Origin: Cymbidium sinense
Lineage: Eukaryota; Streptophyta; Magnoliopsida; Asparagales; Orchidaceae
Direction of reading: 5' to 3'
Length of the DNA: 64,000 bases
Assembly (NCBI GenBank): GCA_021442155.1
Contig: CM038214.1
Location: 312,635,001-312,699,000 of the forward strand
Shown piece by piece: positions 47,140 to 57,079 of the stretch. The notes below the pieces were generated by a model. The model did not search any database, was not told the origin of the DNA, and saw only the letters and a list, made by a program, of their open reading frames with translations. Position numbers and translations under genes: made by a program. The stretch's first letter is position 1. The number at the start of each line of letters is the position of its first letter.

Positions 47140-48130
47140 TTAAACCTTAAAACCCTAAACCAACTAAACCCTAAACTAAAACTTAAACCTAAACCACCTA
47201 ACAATAAACCCTAAACCACTTAAAACAAAACCTAAACTAAATTAAATACCTAAATATAAAAAGAACCTAAACTAAATAAAATAAAAAAAATAAATGAAAT
47301 AAACTCTAAACTAAACTTAAATAAATAAAATAAATAAAATATAAAAAAAATAAATAAATTAAATAAAACCTAAACTAAAATAAAAAATAAAAAAATAAAA
47401 ATAAAATAAAATGAATAAAAAATATAACCTAAAATAAAAAATAAAATAAAAAAACTAAATAAATAAATAAAACCTAAAATAAAAAAAAAATAAAACCTAA
47501 ATAAAAAGAAATAAAACCTAAATTAAAATAAAAATAAAAAAAATAAACCTAAACTAAAAAATAAATAAATAAATAAACTAAACTAAACCTAAACCTAAAA
47601 TAAAATAAAATAAATATAAACCTAAACTAAATAAAATAAAAACCTAAACCTAAACTAAAAATAAAACTAAAATAAACCTAAACTAAAAATAACTTAAAAT
47701 AAAAATAAAAAACTACTTAAATAAATAAATAAACTATAATAAACTAAAAATATAATAAGAAAATAAAAATCAACTAAAATAAAACCTAAAATAAATAAAA
47801 ATAAAACCTAAATAAAAAACACTAAATAAATAAATAAAAAAAATAAAATAAACCTAAATAAAATAAATAATAAATAAATATAAAATTAACTAAATTAACT
47901 AAATAAACCTAAAGCTGTTGGTTTACTTAATTTAAAAAACCCTAAACCCTAAACCTACAACCCTAAACCTATAACCCTAATAACCAAAAACCCAAATCCC
48001 CTAACCACCCAAAATAAATCCTAAACCCTAAACCCCTAAACCCTACACACTAAACCCTAAACACAACCCTAAACCCACACAAACCCCAAACCCTAAATCC
48101 TAAACTATAAACCTAAACCCATCATAACTC
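47140..48130 (+). repeat. Telomere-like array
   Basis: Short CCCTAAA start, then almost pure TAAA/AAATAAA DNA to 47905, the seam motif at 47906-47940, then CCCTAAA-rich DNA to GRP copy 5. With copy 4 it forms a ~1.4-kb higher-order unit. Confidence 0.87.
47906..47940 (+). repeat. Array seam motif (TTGGTTTACTTAATTTAAAA form)
   Basis: Closest copy to the consensus GGTTTACTTAATTTAAAAAA. Confidence 0.7.
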
Positions 48131-48567
48131 TAAGAATGGAACCTTGATGGCAGGGAACATCCTCATAGGCTCAATAGATCCTGGAGGCAAAGGCAGGCGA
48201 TAATTATCAGTGGTGGTGGGGATGGAGTGCAGGTGGATATGGTGGTGGTCACAAGTAGTGGTTATGGAGGCGGGAGGCGATGAAGGTTAAAGTCATGGTG
48301 GTGGCGAAGGAGATTGGGGATATGAAGGATCGCTACTGAGGTGGGGTTAGTTTTATGAATTAGAAAGCGAAAATGGAATTGATCGATCTACATATGGGTG
48401 TCTTTATAGTAGAGATGGTTCTACTTATCTTGGGTTATTGATTTGCTCTATGGGTGCTCATTTTTTGTCTATGTCATCACTTGTGTCTTAGAAAACTTGT
48501 GGTGCTACTTGGTTGATGAAATTGAAAAGAAGAAATGTTGAATCTAAATTTTTTCTCTATTAAAAAA
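48131..48567 (+). pseudogene. GRP retropseudogene copy 5
   Basis: Same 5' breakpoint (AAGAATGGAACCTTGATGGC), glycine-rich core with GGTGGTGGGGATGGAG-type runs, and the same 3' UTR ending TTTTCTCTATT plus an A run before CCCTTAAACC. Coding frame is lost in several places and the terminal GNWRN box is eroded. Confidence 0.75.
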
Positions 48568-48889
48568 TCCCTTAAACCATAAACTAAAATTTAAACCATA
48601 AACCCAAAATGTGTAAATCATAAACCCTAAACCCTAAACCCTAAACCCTAAAAACCATAAACCCTAAACTCTAAACACTATACCCTAAACATTAAACCCT
48701 AAACCCTAATTTAAAACCCTAATCCCTAAATGCTAAACCCTAAATCCTAAAACCCTAAAGCCAAAACCCTAAACCCTAAACCTAAAAACCCTAAACACTA
48801 AACCCTAAAACCCTAAACCCTAAATCCTAAACCCTAAACCCTAAAACCTATGACCCGCTAACTATAACTTAATAACCTAAACAAACCAA
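48568..48889 (+). repeat. CCCTAAA-rich array upstream of LINE D
   Basis: One of the purer telomeric stretches (48620-48850). The exact start of LINE D is uncertain because its first bases are also rich in CTAA words. Confidence 0.85.
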
Positions 48890-49045
48890 AACAACCTTGT
48901 TTGCTTGCCTTCCCCCTTTCAAAAATCTGGAGATTCAAGCACCCTATTTTTCTTTGTCATTTCTCCTCGCTGCCATGAGGATTTTTGTTGGTAAGCCCTT
49001 CCTTCTTCGACCTTTGGCCAGCTATCCTCATCTCCCTTGATTTTG

Positions 49046-50580
49046 ATGGCTGCCATAGAGTCCGATCCAGCATTTGGCAAGGCTGAACTGATGATTTCTG
49101 CTACACCTCCTAAGGCAGATTTTATGTTGGGTAAATCTAAGGTTGCTTCTTCTAAATCCTCTAAAGATGCCTTATCTAGTAAGGATGCTTCAACCTCCCC
49201 TGAATTTTTAGTTAATCTTGTTCATACAACTTTTAAAGGTGTTCTGACTATAATGAGTTTTGATTTGGATATTGAAAAACTCATTGAACCTTATGCCTTT
49301 ACTCTAATTGGTAAATTTTCTTTGTGTTGGCCTAATATTGAAGATATTCAATTTTCCTTTCATGATTTAAAGCTTTTCGGTGAATTTTTAGTCGATTTCT
49401 TAGATGGTCATCATGTCCTCATTAAGTTATCTAATGATCTTGATTATAGCCAGATTTTCTCTCGTCATTCTTATTTTGTTAAAAATTGTCAAATGTCCAT
49501 TCTTAAATGGACTCCTGTTTTTTACATTCAAGAAGAATCTCTTATAGTGTCAGTTTGGATTGCTTTGCCTAATCTTTGGATTCATTTTGTTAATTATCAA
49601 TTTCTTCATGCAGTTGGGTCTATTTTTGGTAAACCTTTACAAACTGATCAAGCAACTATGGTTAAGTCTCAGCCTTCAGTTGCTCGTATCCTTGTTGAAG
49701 TTGATGTTACAAAGAAGTTTCCTAAGGAGATTTGGAAAAGGTCTGAAAAGTATGGTTATTTTCATCCAATTGAATTTGAAAACCTTCTAGTTTTCTGTAA
49801 TCACTCCAAACCCATGGCCATGTCTTTTCAGATTGTTACATTGCTCATCCTCAACTTAGAAAAAAATTTGTTAAAATTCTTTAGCTGATTGATCAATCTG
49901 GAGATCATTTAATTGATAAAAATAAATTTTCTACTTCTTTCGAAAAAGATAAAGATGTTGTTGATGTTATTCTGAATCTTTCTAATGCTTTACCTCTTGA
50001 GAATGGTTTTGAAAATGCTTCTAGAAATAAAGATGTTGTTTTGAATGAAAACCATATTTTAGCTGCTTGTGTTCTTTTGCTTTTAGGAATTGTGCAAGAT
50101 GATGCTAATCCTAGTTTGATTTCTTCCTTTAAAGATACTTGTGTTTTACAACCTAAAAAATTTAAAGATAATGTTTCTCTTTTTGATTTTCAAGAGGTTC
50201 TAAAAGAAAATGATGATTTAAATTCTTTAAATATGGAAGATGTTGATGGTATGGATATGATGGATTTTTTGCAACCTATTTCTTGCTTGCTTAACAAATC
50301 CATTTCTGCTCCTTCTTTAACTACTAATTTTGATGGTGGTTTGCCTATGCTTTCTTCTCAATTAATGGATAAAAATTCTTTAGTGCCTTATCAGTTGGAA
50401 TCTTCTACCAAATCTGTAGTTGTTAAGAGTTCTAATGCTCCTTCTGATGATGAATCTTTAGGAAATGAAACTAGCTTTCAAACTATTTTTGTGAAAAAGA
50501 AAAAATATTTCAAAAAATTTCCTCCTAATGTTTCTAGATCAACTCGATCTTCTTCATCTTCTTTACCCAATAAGAATTAA
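49046..50580 (+). pseudogene. LINE D ORF1 (DUF4283-like, zinc knuckle), one frameshift and one stop
   Basis: ORF1 of plant L1 elements encodes a nucleic-acid-binding protein that coats the element RNA. The ATG at 49046 (MAAIESD) is preferred because the frame upstream opens only on TTG codons. Residues about 85-250 match the DUF4283 pattern: LIGKFSLCWPNI, HVLIKLSNDLDY, RHSYFVKNCQMSILKWTP, WIALPNLWIHFVN, GKPLQTDQATM, PSVARILVEVDV. A CCHC knuckle follows but is damaged: Cys2 reads TCC (Ser), and a 1-base loss at about 49811-49815 moves the GH...C half into another frame. A TAG stop lies at 49882-49884. The rest (to TAA 50578-50580) is an acidic and Ser-rich tail ending KKFPPN.SRSTRSSSSS. Expected length is about 510 residues. 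Confidence 0.85.
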
Positions 50581-51330
50581 TGTTTAATTTTCTTATTTTA
50601 AATGTTAGGGGCATTGGTACTCTTGCTATTAGGAATAGGATTAGGAACCTTTGTAGGGTTTATAATGTTAGTTTCTTATTTATTTTTGAACTGCTAATTT
50701 TTTTCTTCTAAAATTATGCATGCGGCTAGAATGACTAATTTCTCCAATTATTTTTGTAACAATAGTAATAAGATTAGGTTATTTTAGAATAATTATTTTT
50801 CTATTAATGTCATTAATGTTTTTCATCAAGTTGTAAATGTGGATATTTCTTTCGGTGATTATCATGCTTTTGGCTCTTTTGTTTATGCTGCTTATAATAA
50901 GATTGATAGGAGGATTCTTTGGGATCAATTATCTAATTTTTCTTCTACTATTAATGATTCTTGGATTGTTCATGGGGATTTCAATATGGTCCTTTCTGTG
51001 AATGAAAGGAAAGGGGGTTCTTTGCCGAATTTACATTCTATGGAAGATTTTTTGAATATGATCTTGGATTGTAATCTGCATGATGTTGGTTTTATTGGCT
51101 CTCAGTTTACTTGAAATAATCATAGACTTTACAATGTTTGGATCATGCCTTATTTAATAACCTTTGGTTAAACTATTGGCCTTTTATTTTGGTTGAACAC
51201 CTTAGTAGAACTCTCTCAAATCATGCTCCTCTTTTGATTTCCATTAAGAATGTTGTTCATAACAATAATGTCATTAAAAATTTCTAGTTTCAAAATATGT
51301 GGTAACAAGATAGTAGTTTTCTTGATGTTA
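50580..51330 (+). pseudogene. LINE D APE-type endonuclease domain
   Basis: Begins FLILNVRGIGT, the N-terminal metal-binding Asn strand of the endonuclease/exonuclease/phosphatase fold. It continues with FIFE (the catalytic Glu), WIVHGDFNMVLS near 50960-51000 (the GDFN box with catalytic Asp and Asn) and GFIGSQFT followed by TGA at 51112-51114 where Trp is expected. This domain would determine target choice; whether it prefers telomere repeat cannot be read from sequence. Confidence 0.85.
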
Positions 51331-51639
51331 TTGCTTCTAATTGGTATGCTCCTCTTGCTCTTGATGATTCTGCTTTTGGTATGAAGATATTTTGGCTTAA
51401 ACTGAAAAGGCTTAAGCATCATATTAATTAGTGGAATATAAATTATATCAAAAATCTTTTCGATAATATCAAGAACATGGAACAACAGGTGAATGATTTG
51501 GATGAACTTATTATTAATGATTCCTCTTTTTGCTCTAACCTTGCTAAAGATTAAGATAACCTCACTAAGTTTCAGGATATGGAGAAAACCTACTAGACAT
51601 AAAAGGCTACTTCTAAACATCTTTCTAAGGGGGAAAGAA

Positions 51640-52720
51640 ACACCACATATTTTCATACTTTGGTTATGAAAAGGAGAGTTCTTGGGAAAATTCATAAAAT
51701 CAAGAATTCTTATGGTTCTTGGATCACCGAAAAAGAGGATATTATTTCTTCTACTATTAACTATTTTAAATATCTTTTAAATAAAAATTATCTACTTGAT
51801 CAGTTATCTAATCCCTTTATCATTCCTTCTCTTGAGGATAATGATTTCTTGGTTGCTCCTCCTTTGGATGAGGAAAATTTTAATATTTTTAATGGTATGA
51901 ATGTTGATTCTATTGCAAAGTCGGATGGCTACTCTACTTTATTCTTTCAAAAACTATGGTTTATTATTAAATTTGATCTTATTAATGTTGTGAGGGATTT
52001 CATTCTTGGGAATTCTATTCCTAAATATTTTACTTCTACAAATATTGTTCGTATTCCTAAGAAAGAAAATCCTGACTTTTAGAATGATTTCAGACCTATT
52101 GGCCTTTGTACTTGCTTTAATAAATTGATTTCTAAACTTCTGACTAGTAAGCTTGGTAAGTTTCTTCCTAAGATTATTTCTCCTAATCAAACTAGCTTCG
52201 TTAAAGGTAGGACTATCTCTGACAACATCTTGCTTGCACAAGAATTAATTTATGACTTAAATGTGAAAGCTAGAGGTGGCAATTTAGTTTTCAAACTTGA
52301 TATTACCAAAGCTTATGACAACATTTCTTGGGATTTTCTTAACAGCATTCTTTCTTTATTCGATTTCTCTACTAAATTTATCTCTTTGGTTAACAATATC
52401 ATTTGTAATGTTTGTTTCTCTTTAGTTATTAATGGTGAAAACTTTGGCTTCTTTAAGTCTTCCCAAGGTATTAGACAAAGTGATCCTCTTTCTCCATAAC
52501 TTTTTATTATTGATATTGAATATTTGTCTCGTTGGCTTAATTTTTTGTTTGAGAAGAATTCTAGAAAGTATTTTTGGAATCTTTGTGGTTTGGTTGTATC
52601 CCACTTAAGTTTTGCTGATGACTTCATTATATTTTGTAATGGCTCGTTACAATATGTTAAAAAACTGAAGGCCTTTTTGAATAAGTTTGAAAAAAAGTGG
52701 CCTCTTGATTAGTGCTCAGA
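51640..52720 (+). pseudogene. LINE D reverse transcriptase domain
   Basis: NTTYFHTLVMKRR at the entry, then IPKKENPDF (TAG at 52080-52082 in place of Trp), NDFRPIGLC, SFVKGRTISDNILLAQELIYD, motif A KLDITKAYDNISWDFL near 52290-52340, motif B SSQGIRQSDPLSP near 52458-52496 followed by TAA, and the catalytic FADD at about 52611-52622. All catalytic aspartates are present. Downstream LPIKYIGSPLYYG (near 52805) marks the start of the thumb region. Confidence 0.88.
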
Positions 52721-53559
52721 AAAGTTGTTTTATCTCCTCTATTTTTATTTATGCTTATAGAATCAATAGAATTAAGGATATTACTATATTTTCTCATCAA
52801 TGTCTTCCTATCAAGTATATAGGTTCTCCTTTATACTATGGTCCTAAGAGGTCTCACCTTTTTGATGAGGCTATCCAGAATATTAAGAATAAGATTTCTA
52901 CCCTTGAATTTCATTTTTTATCTTTTGGTGGTAGATTAATTGTTATTAAAAGTATTCTTTACTCTCTCTTTTTTTATTTGCTGCTTAATATTGTTCTGAC
53001 TTCTATTGTTATTATGTGGATTGAAAGGCTTTTTAATACATTTTTTTGGGGCTCTAGACTTCTGGCCAAAAGGCTTCATTGGGTTTCTTGGTCTAACATG
53101 TGTGGTACTTTATTTGAAGGTGGTCTTGGCTACAGGTCCTTGTTGGATTCCACTAATGTATTTTCTTATAAACTTTGCTGGAATTTCAGAAAGAATGTTA
53201 GTCTTTGAGCAAATTTTAAGAATTGCAAATACTACAAAGGTAAACATCCTTAAACTTGTAGCTATAAGCATGGTGACTTTATTGGTTGGAAATGCCTTTG
53301 TGCTGTTAAATGGCAAGCGAAACCTCTCATTTTTTGGGGTATCAATAGTGCCTCCTCTTTCTTTTGGCAAGATAACTGGATGGGGGAGACCTCTATTAAT
53401 TCTATGCTTAATACTCACTCTACTTCTTCTTTGAAAGTTAATAATTTTATTTAAATGGTGATTAGAATCATTCTCTTTTGTTTGACTGGATTCTTGATTC
53501 CATTTACAATAATATAATCAAGATTCTTATTGATGGTATTATTTTTGATCAAGTTCTTT

Positions 53560-53720
53560 ACAACATTTCTAGTAATGGTGATTTTTCCTTTGAAGATACT
53601 TGGCACCATATTAGAGATAATAAACCCTCAACGCCTGTCTTTTTTAATATTTGGAATAATAATATTCCTACCTCTTATTCTATTCTAGTTTGGAGGAGTT
53701 TAAGTGGTTTTATTTGTTGA
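53560..53720 (+). pseudogene. LINE D zf-RVT-like segment
   Basis: Reads SNGDFSFEDTWHHIRDN, then NIWNNNIPTSYSILVWRSL, which matches the zf-RVT-type region (W..I......VW) found between RT and RNase H in plant L1 elements. The cysteines that follow (FIC, then CLCC in another frame) are split by a frameshift. Confidence 0.7.
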
Positions 53721-54114
53721 TTCTTATTCTTTGGAGAAAGGTTTTTATCTTGCTTCTAAATGCTTATGTTGTTTTCATATTGATAATGTTAGTCATGTAT
53801 TTGTTAATGGTGCTATTGCCTCTAAAGTTTGGAATTGGTATGAGGACTAATTCAACCTTATTTCTTTTAATGGTAATTTTAATTTAATGCATCTCTTTAG
53901 CTCTCACTTTCTTAATACTATAAATAGGCATATCAAAATTGTTATGGTTGTTACTTTGATTTGGTTTATTTAGCTTGACAGAAATGATGCTAAACATCAT
54001 AATGTGCCTACGAATCATAAGTGGATTATTACTAGGACTAAAGAAAAAATTTACATAAGGCTGCACTTCTTAATGGTACTAAAATTTTAGGGTTATAAGT
54101 TTGTTGCTTCTAAA

Positions 54115-54665
54115 TTGGGTATTAAGTTTCCTTATTATGACTTTCCCCCTTCTTATAAAATAATTTATTGGATTAGGCCTCTTAATTGTTGTATTAAATT
54201 TAATACTGATGGCTCTGTTGCACTTAACAAGTCTGGCTATGGTGGTATTTTCCATAATAATCTTGGGAGCATTGTCTTGGCTTTCTTTACTCCTCTCTCT
54301 ACTACTTTTGTTGTTATGGCTAAACTGATGGCTATTTATCATGCTCTTAAGCTTTGTTTGGAGACAAATTTTATTTCCATTTGGTTGGAATTTGATGCTG
54401 AGATGGTTGTTACTATGATCAACTCTAATCACAAGGGTAATGCTAAACTTTCCTATTTGCTTAAGAATATTAAAGCTATTATTTCTAAATTGTATTTTAA
54501 GATGACTCATATTTTGAGAGAAGGTAATGTTTGTGCTGACTTTTAGCTGGCTTGGGGAGTAATCTATCTGGTTTTACTTTGTTTTCCAATGATAATATTC
54601 TAAAGCAATTAAGAGGCCTATCTAACTTAGATAAAGCTAGTTTGTCTTATGTCAGACTTACTTAA
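54115..54665 (+). pseudogene. LINE D RNase H domain, catalytic Glu replaced
   Basis: KFNTDGSVALNKSGYGGIF carries the first catalytic Asp in its TDGS box. The next catalytic position reads AKLMAI where LINEs B and C have VELM, a Glu-to-Lys change by a single G-to-A. FDAEMVV keeps the third position and HILREGNVCAD the C-terminal box. A frameshift/stop follows at 54544-54546, then LRGLSNLDK...YVRLT to the TAA. Confidence 0.83.
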
Positions 54666-55240
54666 TTTCTTTTTATCCTTCTATGATGGTGGTTGCTATC
54701 CCTTATTCTTGGATGACTTTGCTGCTTGGTCGGGTGCATTTTTTTAGGTTTGTTGGTAATGATGGCTAGGATGTTCCTTTTTTTTTGCTTTTGGTTGGTA
54801 GCCTTTTTTATGACTATAACCCTTCTTTTGGAGTTTGGCTGCTCACAAAATTTGGTTGCCCCCCTTTTTTTTCTATATTGAGCATGAGCCTCTTTCGCTT
54901 TCCTTCCCTTCCTCTTCTTTTATTTCTTGGTCTTTCTCTTGATTTCCTTTCTGTAAGTTTTTCTTCTTTTCTTTGTATGTGTCGACTTCTACTGCCCTCC
55001 CTTTCCTGCTATTCTCTTTATGGTCATTGGTTACTTTTTTTGCTTTTATTTTGTTGCTCTTTTTCTTAGATTTCTTTTCCTTTTTCTTGCTTCTAGTTGT
55101 AATAGTTTGGGGATTTTTTCTCTTTAGGTTGATTGTAGCTCTTTTGGCATTAGTTTTGAGATTTTCCCCTCTTAAGAATTTTTGTAATCCTTTTTGGTGG
55201 CAATAAAATTTCTCTCTGATGTGGGTTTTATAAAAAAAAA
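54666..55240 (+). other. LINE D 3' UTR and A tail
   Basis: T-rich, 575 bp. It shares the landmarks TTTTGGTTGGTAGC, TATAACCCTTCTT and GAGTTTGGCTGCTCACA with LINEs A-C, then GTAATAGTTTGGGGATTT, GATTGTAGCTCTTT and the signal AATAAA at 55202. The A run at 55232-55240 meets CCCTAAACCC without a spacer. Confidence 0.8.
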
Positions 55241-55455
55241 CCCTAAACCCTAAACCCTAAAACCTACAATCCTTAACCTTAAACCCTAAACCCTAAACTA
55301 ACCCTAAACCCTAAACCTTAAATAAAGATTTCATTAGGAGTAGATCTAAAGAATGACCTAATGCTAACAAAGTTATGGCAACTAAATAAAATGTCATCAA
55401 GAGACATTCCCTTGACTATTAGAGATTTGAATACCCTAAACCCTAACCTTAAATC
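55241..55455 (+). repeat. Last telomeric remnant, interrupted
   Basis: CCCTAAA-rich at 55241-55325, about 105 bp of unrelated sequence (55326-55430, with GTCATCAAGAGACATTCCC), then a final CCCTAAACCCTAACC at 55430-55450. No telomeric repeat is found to the right of this point. Confidence 0.85.
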
Positions 55456-55934
55456 ATATTATAATACCATATGTTATAGTATAATGTAGCATCATATATT
55501 TGAGCAAGTAATGATGTGTGTTTTGGATGTTATAAGATGTTTTGAAATGTTTTAGTATATTATGGTATTGTGCCTATAGTTTATATTAATATAAATCCTA
55601 AAAATATTGATTTAATAAATCGATGATGAAATTTTTAAATTTGAAGTGGAAGAATTAGGTTGTAGTACCAAAGGTGTGCTATACTTATAGTCTAAAAGTA
55701 AGATTTTATGTTCAAAATAAATATTATATGTTGTAGCATAGTATATCATCATATCATAATATATTGTTACGTGTATTTTAAATTCTTTTAGTATTTTAAA
55801 ATCATGTAGTACACTAGCATTATTTATAAAAAAATGTTGATTTAGACTTTAAAATGGTGGAATTTGGCCAAATTCATAATAGGTAGAGCATGGCATCATA
55901 ACATATTCTATAAATTTAAAATTTGTAAGTGATT

Positions 55935-55997
<63 letters not shown>

Positions 55998-56900
55998 CTA
56001 ATTTTATAATTTTTTATTTCAAGCAATCTATTGTGATATGATATGCAATATAATATAATATAATATGTTATAGTGTATTATAATATAGGATGCCATAACA
56101 TATTGTAGCATCATGCATTATATCATACTATTGTGTATCACTGGTTGTTGTTCAGCATATTTTAGTTTATTATAGTATGATGTGGTAGAGTTTATACTAG
56201 TATAATTCATAAAAATACTGATTTATAGGCTGAGATGATGGGATTTGGCCAAATTTAAGGTAAGCTTTAGGAAACATCATTGGGGGTGTTCTATGGTGTG
56301 TCATTTAATCAAAAGAATGGAATTTTGCATCCAAAATAAATGTTCATTTTCCAACCAAATTTTATAAATTTTTTGCTTAAAGTGATTCATTTAAAGGTGT
56401 GATGTAAGATAATATATTATATGAAAGCATATTAAAATATAATGTACATAACAATATAAATTCACATATATATGAATGTGGTGTGTTACTAAATGTTATT
56501 TTACATTTTAGTATATTTTACTTTTGTTATAACACATTGGGTCAAAACTCACAAAATTGTTAATTTGAAGGTTGAGATGGAAGAATTTGGCCAAATTAAT
56601 AGCATATAGACCAAGAAGCAAAACCAACAATTTTACATCCAAAATGAACATTATTCATATTTTGAACAAATTTTGTTATTTGTTCCTTTTAAGTGATTCT
56701 AATGCAGTGTAATGTTAGACAATAGATTATATTATAGCAAATTAAAATATAACATCATATATTATAATATAATATAGTCTGTTAATTCCCACTATAATAT
56801 GTTTAGCATGATATTGCATAGTTAGTTTGAGCTTGCACCATCACAAATCACAAAATGTTGATAACAATGTTAAGATGATGTAATTTGAATGAATACATTG
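55456..56900. repeat. AT-rich tandem repeat, about five diverged units
   Basis: Units of about 240-375 bp share a core close to AAAATGTTGATTT, then GATGATGGAATTTGGCCAAAT; cores begin near 55602, 55838, 56213, 56556 and 56850. Between cores lie TATAATATAATAT and GTAGCATCAT words. A long (TA)n run sits inside (55937-55993). No open frame is seen. The TTTGGCCAA word also occurs in the near-repeats at 10376-10640, so this may be variable 3' DNA of the gypsy family. Confidence 0.7.
55937..55993. repeat. (TA)n microsatellite
   Basis: Uninterrupted TA dinucleotides inside the AT-rich tandem repeat. Confidence 0.97.
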
Positions 56901-57079
56901 TTAGGCTTTTGGTTGAAGTATTAAAGGTGTGCATAAGAGAAGATATAAGATTTGTTGAGAATTCCATGTCAAGGACATGGAGATCAGGATCACACATGCA
57001 TTGGACATGACATGTGAGGGCATAGAAGAAGAAAATCTGTTCCTGATAAGGTTTGAATTTGATTTTATTACATGTTTTG

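Larger units (their letters stand above)
50580..54665 (+). pseudogene. LINE D ORF2 (endonuclease-RT-RNase H), multiple stops
   Basis: The ATG at 50580 overlaps the ORF1 stop as TAATG, an arrangement that favours translation by stop-restart. The span corresponds to about 1360 codons, a usual length for plant L1 ORF2, ending at TAA 54663-54665. Domain order: APE-type endonuclease, linker, RT, thumb, zf-RVT-like and RNase H. At least ten in-frame stops and several frameshifts are seen; most stops replace Trp (TGG) or Gln codons. The protein would nick target DNA and copy the element RNA from the nick. Confidence 0.88.
48890..55240 (+). mobile_element. LINE D: near full-length L1-type element
   Basis: About 6.35 kb: 5' UTR (48890-49045, with a CT-rich stretch), ORF1 (DUF4283-like plus a CCHC knuckle), ORF2 (endonuclease, RT, zf-RVT-like, RNase H), a 575-bp 3' UTR, AATAAA at 55202-55207 and an A tail at 55232-55240. 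The tail joins CCCTAAACCCTAAA directly. The 5' side is also telomeric. Both ORFs are broken, so it is not autonomous as it stands. Its short 3' UTR and FADD box set it apart from LINEs B and C. Confidence 0.9.

Noticed and set aside
51216..52627. Long minus-strand frames opposite LINE D RT
   Set aside because: Shadows of ORF2; no motif in the antisense reading.
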